11,525 bases of DNA from Lentisphaeria bacterium UBA1776 (lineage in GTDB: Bacteria > Verrucomicrobiota > Lentisphaeria > Victivallales > Victivallaceae). The notes beneath the pieces were generated by a model. That model was not told the origin of the DNA. It saw only the letters and a list, made by a program, of their open reading frames with translations, and did not search any database. Where the stretch lies: NCBI GenBank assembly GCA_002314605.1, contig DCGO01000097.1, forward strand, positions 41,043-52,567, written 5' to 3'. Shown here one piece after another: positions 5,685 through 11,525 of the stretch (position 1 is the first letter of the stretch; each line of letters starts with the position of its first letter). The translations under genes and the position numbers were made by a program.

Positions 5685-8282
5685 ATGAATCAGGAAAAAT
5701 GGACCACCCGGACCCGGGAAGCCATGAGCGGGGCTTATCAGATCGCGCTCAAGCGTCATCACAATGAAATGCGGAATATCCATGTGCTGGCCGCTTTGCT
5801 GGCACAGCAGGAAGGTCTTGCCGGAAGCATCCTCGAACACCTGGGGGTGGACCGGAATCTCTTTGCCGGACAGGTGGAGACGGCTCTTTCCCGCCTGCCC
5901 ACGGTGACCGGCAATAACGAAATTTATGGTTCCGGCGAATTCAACCGCCTGCTCTCGGCGGCGGAGGACCGGATGAAGGAGATGAAAGACGAGTTTCTGA
6001 GTGTCGAACATCTGATGCTGGCTCTTGCTTCCGACGGCGGAGAGTGTGCCCGGCTCCTCTCCGGCGCCGGGATCACTCCCGACAGGATGCTGAAGGCCCT
6101 GCAGGCCATCCGCGGCAACCAGCGGGTCACCGGACAGGACCCGGAAGCCACCTTCGAGGCCCTGAAGAAATACAGCAAAGATCTGACGGAACTGGCCATG
6201 CACGACAAGCTGGACCCGGTCATCGGTCGGGATGAGGAGATCCGCCGGGTCATCCAGATCCTTTCCCGCCGGACCAAAAACAACCCCGTCCTGATCGGGG
6301 AGCCCGGCGTGGGCAAGACCGCCATTGTGGAAGGTCTGGCCCGCCGGATCGTCCGGGGCGATGTGCCGGAGAGCCTCAAAAACCGCAAACTTGCCGCGCT
6401 GGATATGGGCGCCCTCATCGCCGGTGCCAAGTTCCGGGGGGAATTTGAGGAGCGGCTGAAGGCGGTCCTGAAGGAAGTCACTTCGGCGGAGGGGAAGATC
6501 ATCCTCTTCATCGATGAACTTCATACCGTGGTGGGGGCCGGGGCCTCCGAGGGCTCCATGGATGCGGGGAACCTGCTGAAACCCATGCTGGCCCGCGGGG
6601 AACTCCACTGCATCGGCGCCACCACGTTGGACGAATACCGGAAATATATCGAAAAAGATGCCGCGCTGGAGCGCCGTTTCCAGTCGGTACTGGTGAATCC
6701 CCCCTCGGTGGAGGACACCATCTCCATCCTCCGTGGCCTGAAGGAGCGTTACGAGATCCATCACGGGGTGAAACTCCGGGACAGCGCACTGGTGGCTGCG
6801 GCGGTGCTGTCGGACAAGTACATTGCCGACCGGTTTCTGCCGGACAAGGCCATCGACCTGGTGGATGAGGCGGCGGCCTGTCTCCGGACGGAGATCGAAA
6901 GTTCCCCGGCGGAACTGGATGAAAACGAGCGCCGGGTGATGCAGCTCCAGATCGAGATCACCGGTCTCCGCAAGGAAAAGGACCCCGCATCCGTCAAGCG
7001 CCGGGAGACCCTGGAAGCCGAGGTTGCGGAACTCAAGAGCGTGGGGGATGAACTCCGCGCCCGGTGGGCCAATGAGAAGAAAGCCATCGGCGACCTCCGG
7101 ACTCTGCGGGAGTCTCTGGACACCGCCCGGAGTGAACTGGACAAGGCCGAGCGCAGCTACGACCTTGAAAATGCCGCCCGGCTCCGCCACGGTGTGATCC
7201 CCGGCATTGAGAAACAGCTTGCCGATGCGGAAAAGGTTCTGAAGAGCGACAACAGGAGCCGTCTGCTGAAGGAAGAGGTCGATGATGAAGACATTGCCCG
7301 GATCATCAGCCGCTGGACGGGGATCCCTGTGACCAAACTGGTGCAGAGCGAGAAGGAGAAACTCCTGCAGCTCAAGGACCTGCTCCACATGCGGGTGGTG
7401 GGCCAGAGCGAGGCGGTGACCGCCGTGGCGGATGCTGTCCTCCGGGCCCGTGCCAATCTGCAGGACCCCAACCGGCCCATTGCCAGTTTCATTTTCCTCG
7501 GCCCCACCGGGGTCGGCAAGACGGAACTGGCCCGGGCGCTGGCGGAGAACCTCTTTGATGACGAGCGGGCCATGGTGCGGATCGACATGTCCGAATACAT
7601 GGAGAAATTCAGCGTCTCCCGTCTTGTGGGGGCACCTCCGGGATATGTGGGGTATGAGGAGGGCGGCCAGCTTACCGAAGCGGTCCGCCGGCGGCCCTAT
7701 TCGGTGGTGCTTTTTGACGAGATCGAGAAGGCCCATCCGGATGTCTTCAATATCCTCCTGCAGGTGCTGGAAGACGGCCGGATCACCGATTCCCAGGGGC
7801 GGACGGTGTCCTTCAAGAACACCATCATCATCATGACCAGCAATATCGGCAGTCCCATGATCCTGGAGCATCAGGGCGATCCGGATGCTCTGCGGGAAAC
7901 GCTGACGGCGGAACTGCGCCGCCACTTCCGGCCCGAGTTTCTGAACCGGGTGGACGAGACGCTGATCTTCCACCGGCTGGAAGCCGAACAGATGGTGGCG
8001 ATCCTGGATATTCAGCTCCGGCGCTTCGCCTCCCGGCTGCAGGATCAGAATGTGGGATTCCGGATCAGCGACGAGGCGAAGAAGTTCATCGTTTCCGACG
8101 GGTACGACCCGAGTTTCGGGGCAAGACCCCTCAAGCGGGCGGTAATCCGGCTCCTGGAGACGCCGGCCTCCCGGCTGCTCATCGGGGGCGAGCTGGGGCC
8201 CGGGAAACTGCTGGACGTCTCCATGGCGGACGGCGAACTTCAGCTGAAGGCCGAAGACGATCCGGCTCAGGAGGGAAAGTAA
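5685..8282 (+). CDS. clpB: ClpB ATP-dependent protein disaggregase
   Basis: 865 residues, close to the 857 of E. coli ClpB. In the cytoplasm, ClpB hexamers pull polypeptides out of aggregates together with DnaK/DnaJ/GrpE. Residues 1-145 are the Clp N-domain with its two repeats. AAA1 has Walker A GEPGVGKT (205-212) and Walker B FIDE (275-278). A coiled-coil middle domain (about 405-530) of full ClpB length separates this protein from ClpA and ClpC. AAA2 has Walker A GPTGVGKT (606-613) and Walker B LFDE (676-679), followed by the Clp C-terminal D2-small domain ending near GPGKLLDV. No key residue is missing. AGGAG lies 7 nt before the ATG. It is divergent from the beta-helix gene and followed after 4 nt by a P-loop kinase gene. 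A sigma54 promoter with upstream inverted repeats suggests enhancer-dependent induction rather than the usual HrcA/CIRCE or sigma32 control. Confidence 0.98.
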   Translation: MNQEKWTTRTREAMSGAYQIALKRHHNEMRNIHVLAALLAQQEGLAGSILEHLGVDRNLFAGQVETALSRLPTVTGNNEIYGSGEFNRLLSAAEDRMKEMKDEFLSVEHLMLALASDGGECARLLSGAGITPDRMLKALQAIRGNQRVTGQDPEATFEALKKYSKDLTELAMHDKLDPVIGRDEEIRRVIQILSRRTKNNPVLIGEPGVGKTAIVEGLARRIVRGDVPESLKNRKLAALDMGALIAGAKFRGEFEERLKAVLKEVTSAEGKIILFIDELHTVVGAGASEGSMDAGNLLKPMLARGELHCIGATTLDEYRKYIEKDAALERRFQSVLVNPPSVEDTISILRGLKERYEIHHGVKLRDSALVAAAVLSDKYIADRFLPDKAIDLVDEAAACLRTEIESSPAELDENERRVMQLQIEITGLRKEKDPASVKRRETLEAEVAELKSVGDELRARWANEKKAIGDLRTLRESLDTARSELDKAERSYDLENAARLRHGVIPGIEKQLADAEKVLKSDNRSRLLKEEVDDEDIARIISRWTGIPVTKLVQSEKEKLLQLKDLLHMRVVGQSEAVTAVADAVLRARANLQDPNRPIASFIFLGPTGVGKTELARALAENLFDDERAMVRIDMSEYMEKFSVSRLVGAPPGYVGYEEGGQLTEAVRRRPYSVVLFDEIEKAHPDVFNILLQVLEDGRITDSQGRTVSFKNTIIIMTSNIGSPMILEHQGDPDALRETLTAELRRHFRPEFLNRVDETLIFHRLEAEQMVAILDIQLRRFASRLQDQNVGFRISDEAKKFIVSDGYDPSFGARPLKRAVIRLLETPASRLLIGGELGPGKLLDVSMADGELQLKAEDDPAQEGK

Positions 8283-8286
8283 ACGG

Positions 8287-8808
8287 ATGGACTCCTCCCC
8301 AAAAAGGATCCTGATCTTCGGCTGCAGCGGCGCCGGCAAAACAACCCTGGCTCTGAAACTGGGGTCGATCCTCCGCCTCCCGGTTTTCCACCTGGACAAG
8401 CTCTGGTGGCTCCCCGGGTGGAAACATGAGACCAGGGAGGCCTTTGACCGGAAACTCGCGGACATTCTGAAACAGGATGCATGGATCATCGATGGAGAAT
8501 ACACCCGGACACTGCCGGAGCGGCTGAAATACGCCGATACGGCAGTCTTTCTGGACTTTCCGTCCGGTCTTTGCTTCCGGCGCACCTTGAAGCGCATTTT
8601 CTTCCGGTACGGAAAGGTGCGGCCGGACATGGCCGACGGGTGTCCGGAGCGGTTCGATCTGCCGTTTCTTGTTTATGTGTGGCACTTTCGGCGGGATTTC
8701 CGGCCCCGGATAGAGGAGGCACTGCGGGACTTTCAGGGCCGGGTGATCCGTCTGACGACCCCCGCCGGAGTGGAGGCTTTTCTCCGGGATACGGAAAGTG
8801 GACGGTGA
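8287..8808 (+). CDS. FlaR-like P-loop NTPase (adenylate kinase-like)
   Basis: 173 residues, normal for small P-loop kinases. The Walker A motif GCSGAGKTT is at 12-20, right after the first strand (RILIFG). HLDKLWWLPGWK (35-46) and WIIDGEYTRTLPERLKYADTAVFLDFP (about 66-92) are the landmarks of the FlaR/topology-modulation group of adenylate-kinase-like NTPases. A basic lid-like helix (CFRRTLKRIFFRYGK) follows. The substrate of this group is not settled, so no gene symbol is given. It starts 4 nt after clpB, with AGGAGG a rather long 12 nt upstream, so it is probably the second gene of the clpB transcript and translated partly by coupling. Its C-terminus (RVIRLTTPAGVEAFL) is the usual last strand and helix, so it is complete. 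Confidence 0.8.
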   Translation: MDSSPKRILIFGCSGAGKTTLALKLGSILRLPVFHLDKLWWLPGWKHETREAFDRKLADILKQDAWIIDGEYTRTLPERLKYADTAVFLDFPSGLCFRRTLKRIFFRYGKVRPDMADGCPERFDLPFLVYVWHFRRDFRPRIEEALRDFQGRVIRLTTPAGVEAFLRDTESGR

Positions 8809-8815
8809 CTTTCCG
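8792..8815 (+). terminator. Stem-loop at the end of the clpB operon
   Basis: CGGAAAGT (8792-8799) and ACTTTCCG (8808-8815) form a perfect 8-bp stem with an 8-nt loop, overlapping the stop codon at 8806-8808. No U-run follows, so it would be a weak or factor-assisted terminator, or a 3'-end stabilising hairpin. The rest of the 116-nt gap to the next gene shows nothing firm; TACATT (8892-8897) with TGGCAA (8870-8875) 16 nt upstream is a weak promoter candidate. Confidence 0.4.
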
Positions 8816-8924
8816 CCGTTTCCGTCCGCCGGCTTTTGAAAACGAACTCAAATTGTCTGTATGTTTTTCTGGCAATTTCCGAATCAGGTGATACATTATT
8901 GGGAAAAACACAAGGAGGATTTCC

Positions 8925-9158
8925 ATGCCGGTTTTCCGATACAAGTGCCCGAAGTGCGGCACCATCGCCTCCCGTCTGGTGGCAAAATTTGACGAAGAGG
9001 TCCGCTGCACCCAATGCGATGCCGTCGCCGAAAAACTTCCCAGCGTCTTTGCCGCCCCCTCCGCGCCGAAAAACAGATGCGCCATGGCGGAACACTGCCC
9101 CTCCGCCGGAGGACATGAGTGCGGATGTCACTGCGGCTGCGGCCATCATCACGGGTGA
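8925..9158 (+). CDS. FmdB/CxxC-CxxC zinc-ribbon protein with metal-binding-like tail
   Basis: 77 residues. MPVFRYKCPKCG at the start and RCTQCD at 27-32 give the two CxxC knuckles (Cys8/11 and Cys28/31) of the FmdB zinc-ribbon family. This family was named for a putative regulator of formamidase genes, but its members have no agreed function. The tail from about residue 51 (CAMAEHCPSAGGHE, then CGCHCGCGHHH) is strongly enriched in Cys and His. Such tails occur in this family and could bind metal. A very good AGGAGG (8913-8918) lies 6 nt before the ATG. The stop codon is 3 nt from rsmA, so the three genes fmdB-like, rsmA and nfo form one operon. Confidence 0.85.
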   Translation: MPVFRYKCPKCGTIASRLVAKFDEEVRCTQCDAVAEKLPSVFAAPSAPKNRCAMAEHCPSAGGHECGCHCGCGHHHG

Positions 9159-9161
9159 AAT

Positions 9162-9983
9162 ATGAATAAAGCACAGCTCCTTGCCGCCTTGGAAGAGATC
9201 GGCATGCGTCCCGGAAGAGGGTTGGGGCAGAATTTTCTGCTGGACGGGAATCTTCTGGACTCCATTGTCCGACGGGCGGCGCCGAAACCCGGCGAAGTGA
9301 TCCTGGAAGTCGGGCCCGGCTTCGGAGCCCTGACGGAGAAACTCCTGAACACCGGAGCCCGGGTTATTGCCGTGGAATTCGACCACCGGATCGCCGATTA
9401 TCTGCGGAAACACCGGAAGCACGAAAATTTCACTTTGATCGAGGAGGATGCCTGCCGGGTGGATTTCCGGAAGATCCTGCCGGAAGGGGTGCCGTTCCGC
9501 TCCATTGCGAATCTGCCTTATTCCATTTCCAGCATCTTTCTGGCGCGGCTTCTGGAACTGGAAGTGATGCCGGAAGGCATGAGTTTCATGCTTCAAAGGG
9601 AAATGGCCGAGCGGCTGGCTGCCGAACCGTGCAATAAAGCTTACGGCGCCCTGAGCGTCCGGGCCCAGCATGCGTTTCAGGTGAAAATCGACCGGATCGT
9701 GCCTCCGGAAGTCTTTTTCCCGCTGCCGGAAGTGGAGTCGGCCATTGCCGTCTTTGCCCGGAGGGACCCGGCCCCGGACGCCTTGACCCGCAAACACCTT
9801 GCCGGGGTGGTCAAAACCGCTTTTCTATGCCGCCGCAAGCAGATGGGGAAGGTCCTTTCCTCCAATTACGGTCGGGAAAAAGTGGAGTCCGCCTTTGCCA
9901 AACTGGGGCTGGATATGACCGTCCGTCCGGACCGGGTCACGCCGGAAATGTTCGCACAACTTACAGAGGAACTTTTTGCATGA
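9162..9983 (+). CDS. rsmA: 16S rRNA dimethyladenosine transferase RsmA (KsgA)
   Basis: 273 residues, matching E. coli KsgA in length. The enzyme dimethylates the two adjacent adenosines (A1518 and A1519, E. coli numbering) in the last helix of 16S rRNA during late 30S assembly, using SAM. Visible landmarks are LGQNFLLD (21-28), SAM motif I EVGPGFGALT (49-58), the acidic ribose-binding end of strand 2 VIAVEFD (68-74), EEDA (94-97), the catalytic NLPYSIS (117-123) and the FFPLPEVESA segment. The C-terminal helical domain (about 200-273) is complete. The Shine-Dalgarno signal is weak (GGGTGA, shared with the fmdB-like stop), so translation is probably coupled to that gene. Its own stop overlaps the nfo start. 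Confidence 0.97.
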   Translation: MNKAQLLAALEEIGMRPGRGLGQNFLLDGNLLDSIVRRAAPKPGEVILEVGPGFGALTEKLLNTGARVIAVEFDHRIADYLRKHRKHENFTLIEEDACRVDFRKILPEGVPFRSIANLPYSISSIFLARLLELEVMPEGMSFMLQREMAERLAAEPCNKAYGALSVRAQHAFQVKIDRIVPPEVFFPLPEVESAIAVFARRDPAPDALTRKHLAGVVKTAFLCRRKQMGKVLSSNYGREKVESAFAKLGLDMTVRPDRVTPEMFAQLTEELFA

Positions 9984-10819
9984 AATTTGTGGGAGCCCAT
10001 GTCAGTATTGCCGGCGGCGTTGAAAATGCCCCGGAGAACGCGCATTTTATCGGTGCCACCGCCTTTGCCATGTTCACCAAAAATCAGCGCCAGTGGACCG
10101 CCGCACCGTACGGTCCCGGAAACATCGCAGCCTTCAAGGAAAATTGCCGGAAATACGGCTACACTCCGGCTCAGATCCTGCCCCATGACGGGTATCTCAT
10201 CAATCTGGGCCAGCCGGACCCGGTGAAGCGTCAGGCGGCTCAGGCTGCCTTTATGGACGAAATGGAGCGCTGCCGCCAGCTGGGACTTGCCAAACTCAAT
10301 TTCCACCCGGGGAGCCATATCAACAAAATTTCCGAAGCGGAGTGTCTCTCGCTCATTGCCGAGTCGGTCCGGCTGGCGGTGGATCAGGTCCCGGAAGTCA
10401 TGGCGGTCATTGAAAACACTGCCGGACAGGGTTCCAATCTGGGGTACAGTTTTGAGCAGCTTGGGGAACTCATCCGGCTCATTGACCGCCCCGGAAAAGT
10501 CGGAGTGTGTCTCGACACCTGCCATACCTTTGCCGCCGGGTACGATCTCCGGGACGAGGGGTTTGAGATGACCATGAAGCATTTTGCCAAATATGTCGGG
10601 TTCGAGTATCTGGCCGGTATGCACCTGAATGATGCCAAAGCCGGCTGTGCAAGTCACTTGGACCGGCACGAAAGTCTGGGCAAAGGCACTCTTGGCTGGC
10701 CGGTTTTTGAGCGGATCATGGCGGACCCGCGTTTCGACGGGATCCCGCTGATCCTGGAGACGGTGGACCCGGATCTGTGGCCGGACGAGATCGCTCACCT
10801 GAAAGCCGCCGCAAAATAA
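9980..10819 (+). CDS. nfo: Endonuclease IV (AP endonuclease)
   Basis: 279 residues (E. coli Nfo has 285). It cuts the DNA backbone 5' of abasic sites in base excision repair, with a TIM-barrel fold and three zinc ions. All nine metal ligands are present: His69, His109, Glu145 (VIENTAGQG), Asp179 and His182 (LDTCHTFAAGYD), His215 (GMHLND), Asp228 and His230 (LDRHE) and Glu260 (ILETVDP). The ATG at 9980 was chosen over upstream in-frame codons because MKFVGAHVS is the family N-terminus. It overlaps the rsmA stop as ATGA and has AGAGGA 9 nt upstream. Overlap with an rRNA methyltransferase gene shows cotranscription; the two functions have no known direct link. Confidence 0.97.
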   Translation: MKFVGAHVSIAGGVENAPENAHFIGATAFAMFTKNQRQWTAAPYGPGNIAAFKENCRKYGYTPAQILPHDGYLINLGQPDPVKRQAAQAAFMDEMERCRQLGLAKLNFHPGSHINKISEAECLSLIAESVRLAVDQVPEVMAVIENTAGQGSNLGYSFEQLGELIRLIDRPGKVGVCLDTCHTFAAGYDLRDEGFEMTMKHFAKYVGFEYLAGMHLNDAKAGCASHLDRHESLGKGTLGWPVFERIMADPRFDGIPLILETVDPDLWPDEIAHLKAAAK

Positions 10820-10826
10820 TCTTCGG

Positions 10827-10878
10827 CAGCGGACAAACGCTGATATCCCAACGGGATTACTGAAAATCCAAGCGGATT
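10827..10878. repeat. Three consecutive small inverted repeats after nfo
   Basis: CAGCG-N6-CGCTG (10827-10842), ATCCC-AAC-GGGAT (10845-10857) and AATCC-AAGC-GGATT (10865-10878) follow each other. The last two also resemble each other as a direct repeat about 20 nt apart, each followed by a T/A-rich gaaa segment. In RNA they would form a row of short hairpins; in DNA they could be tandem binding sites. Confidence 0.45.
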
Positions 10879-10932
10879 GAAAATACTGTCCGATGGCAAG
10901 TCTGGACGGGGTTGCCGGCCGGTCTTTTGCTT

Positions 10933-10955
10933 CGGTTCATTTCCTGGGAGAACCG
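10933..10955. repeat. 6-bp inverted repeat
   Basis: CGGTTC (10933-10938) and GAACCG (10950-10955) are perfect complements around an 11-nt loop. There is no U-run after it. It belongs to the cluster of hairpin-forming sequences between nfo and 11256. Confidence 0.35.
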
Positions 10956-11164
10956 CTGGGACCACACTTTCAGCAGATTTTATACGTTGGTTCGCGATGT
11001 TTTTCTGAACTTCTTTGATCTCAAAAGCGAGAGGCAAGGCTGTGACAAGACGGGCTCCCGTGGTTCCTGCCGTATTTGAGATTCTTCCTGGCGGACTTAT
11101 CAGATGACTTTTCTCTTTGCATGAAAATTCCTGATCAAATCAGATTATCTGCAACGGCGGGGTC

Positions 11165-11217
11165 CTGAAAAACAGCTCCTGTTACGCACGGTTATCGTCA
11201 AAAAAGCTGTTTTTCAG
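11165..11217. repeat. Perfect 13-bp inverted repeat with 27-nt loop
   Basis: CTGAAAAACAGCT (11165-11177) and AGCTGTTTTTCAG (11205-11217) are exact reverse complements. It is the longest inverted repeat seen in the window. It could be a bidirectional transcription terminator, a structured small RNA, or a small palindromic repeat element. It lies 40 nt upstream of a predicted promoter. Confidence 0.75.
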
Positions 11218-11234
11218 AAAAATGCGGGATGAAT

Positions 11235-11256
11235 GTGAAAAAATTTATTTTTTTAC
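11235..11256. repeat. AT-rich inverted repeat upstream of the -35 element
   Basis: GTGAAAAAA (11235-11243) pairs with TTTTTTTAC (11248-11256) over 9 bp, with one G-T pair and a 4-nt loop. It ends one base before the -35 element at 11257. The A- and T-tracts could also act as an UP element, which may explain the sequence better than a hairpin. Confidence 0.45.
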
Positions 11257-11285
11257 TTGCATTTCCAAAAAATGCGTGCTACAGT
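11257..11285 (+). promoter_or_regulatory. Sigma70-like promoter near the window end
   Basis: TTGCAT (11257-11262) and TACAGT (11280-11285) are separated by 17 nt, with A/T tracts upstream. GCATTT-CCAAA-AAATGC (11259-11275), a perfect 6-bp inverted repeat, overlaps the -35 and spacer and is a good operator candidate. A transcript would start near 11292 and read into the partial gene. Confidence 0.5.
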
Positions 11286-11323
11286 ATCCTCGGCGACCTG
11301 AAAATGAGCTCGCAATATAAGAA

Positions 11324-11525
11324 ATGAGAGTGTTCGGTTTAAGTTTTACGGATTGCGCTCCTGTGTCGCAGGAGCCGCAGCTGGTTGTTTCGGCGGCGGT
11401 TCCGGAAGAACAGGTGGCCTTTTCTGTTTCGTGGAGTTCTCCGTTACGGCGACAGATGAGTATTACACACAGATCACCAAACTCGAATACAGCACCGATG
11501 ACGGCAAGACCTGGACGGATCTGCA
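11324..11525 (+). pseudogene. Partial gene with apparent frameshift, runs off the window
   Basis: From the ATG at 11324 the frame reads MRVFGLSFTDCAP, then QEPQLVVSAAVPEEQVAFSV, with G/C-ending codons typical of coding DNA until about 11425. After about 11431 this frame becomes poor, and the frame one base back reads VEFSVTATDEYY followed by LEYSTDDGKTWTDL, like the beta-sandwich repeats of secreted or surface proteins. GTGGCCTTTTCTGTTTC (11414-11430) is followed by the similar GTGGAGTTCTCCGTTAC (11431-11447), with 12 of 17 positions equal. Removing one 17-nt unit joins both frames into one smooth protein (VPEEQVEFSVTATDEYY). The ATG has no Shine-Dalgarno sequence, unlike most genes here. It may be a broken gene, a sequencing error, or a gene whose real start I misplace. 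Confidence 0.45.

Larger units (their letters stand above)
10820..11256. other. Non-coding region rich in short inverted repeats
   Basis: About 440 nt after nfo with no convincing gene: the longest frame, 80 codons on the minus strand from a TTG at 11037, lacks a ribosome binding site and reads into nfo. Base composition is lower in GC than the flanking genes. Besides the repeats listed separately it has ACGGG-CT-CCCGT (11050-11061) and CTGAT-CAA-ATCAG (11131-11143). It may hold a small RNA, protein-binding sites or a decayed mobile element; the sequence alone does not decide. No U-tailed terminator for the nfo operon was found. Confidence 0.6.

Noticed and set aside
5562..8630. A 1022-codon open frame on the minus strand, antisense to clpB
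   Set aside because: It is the mirror of a long GC-rich gene with strong codon bias. The translation is low-complexity in style (rich in Gly, His, Pro, Arg), has no recognisable domain, and clpB on the other strand is unmistakable.
8733..9797. A 354-codon minus-strand frame over the fmdB-like and rsmA genes
   Set aside because: Antisense shadow. Both plus-strand genes have clear motifs and ribosome binding sites.
10795..11037. An 80-codon minus-strand frame after nfo
   Set aside because: It starts at TTG without a ribosome binding site, ends inside nfo in antisense, and has no recognisable domain.
11121..11168. Fifteen-codon frame MKIPDQIRLSATAGS ending in the 13-bp inverted repeat, as a possible attenuator leader peptide
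   Set aside because: No ribosome binding site, no run of regulatory codons and no biosynthetic gene after it.
1..11525. CRISPR array, tRNA, rRNA, insertion sequence or known defence system
   Set aside because: No regularly spaced repeats, cloverleaf, rRNA-like sequence, transposase or defence-gene motif was found on reading both strands.

Overview
The window looks like chromosome from a GC-rich, Gram-negative-type bacterium, most likely a member of the Lentisphaerota (Victivallis-like). The basis is the combination of a type II pseudopilin-like protein with an Arg-Phe-Thr-Leu-Ile-Glu processing site and MLLPAL core, a secreted LamG protein, a CBM9-like protein, a LacI-type regulator and a secreted parallel beta-helix protein in one cluster. 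This is a judgement from protein style; no marker gene fixes the taxon.

Left half, minus strand (about 74-5505): five genes that look like a carbohydrate-responsive accessory cluster. Read in the direction of transcription they are a secreted beta-helix protein (5505-4117), a CBM9-like protein without a signal peptide (4003-3350), a LacI-family repressor (3317-2352), a pseudopilin-like protein (2158-1427) and a secreted LamG-domain protein (1408-74). The CBM9-like and lacI genes lie 32 nt apart, and the pseudopilin and LamG genes 18 nt apart, so these are probably two two-gene operons. A sigma70-like promoter can be proposed before each transcription unit. No transporter or clear hydrolase is visible, so the substrate is unknown.

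Centre (5506-5684): a 179-nt divergent control region. On its clpB side is a very good sigma54 (-24/-12) promoter. Upstream of it are two related inverted repeats whose centres are exactly 21 nt apart, plus a third palindrome. This is the most interesting regulatory signal in the window, because it suggests enhancer-dependent control of a heat-shock disaggregase.

Right half, plus strand (5685-10819): housekeeping genes. clpB is followed after 4 nt by a FlaR-like P-loop kinase. A second tightly packed operon follows: an FmdB-type zinc ribbon with a His/Cys-rich tail, rsmA (ksgA) and nfo (endonuclease IV). The last two overlap by ATGA, and all nine Nfo metal ligands are present.

3' end (10820-11525): about 500 nt of lower-GC, non-coding DNA rich in short inverted repeats, including a perfect 13-bp one. 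A good promoter lies at 11257-11285. It is followed by the start of a gene-like stretch that runs off the window and appears to switch reading frame near 11414-11447, where an imperfect 17-nt tandem duplication is visible.
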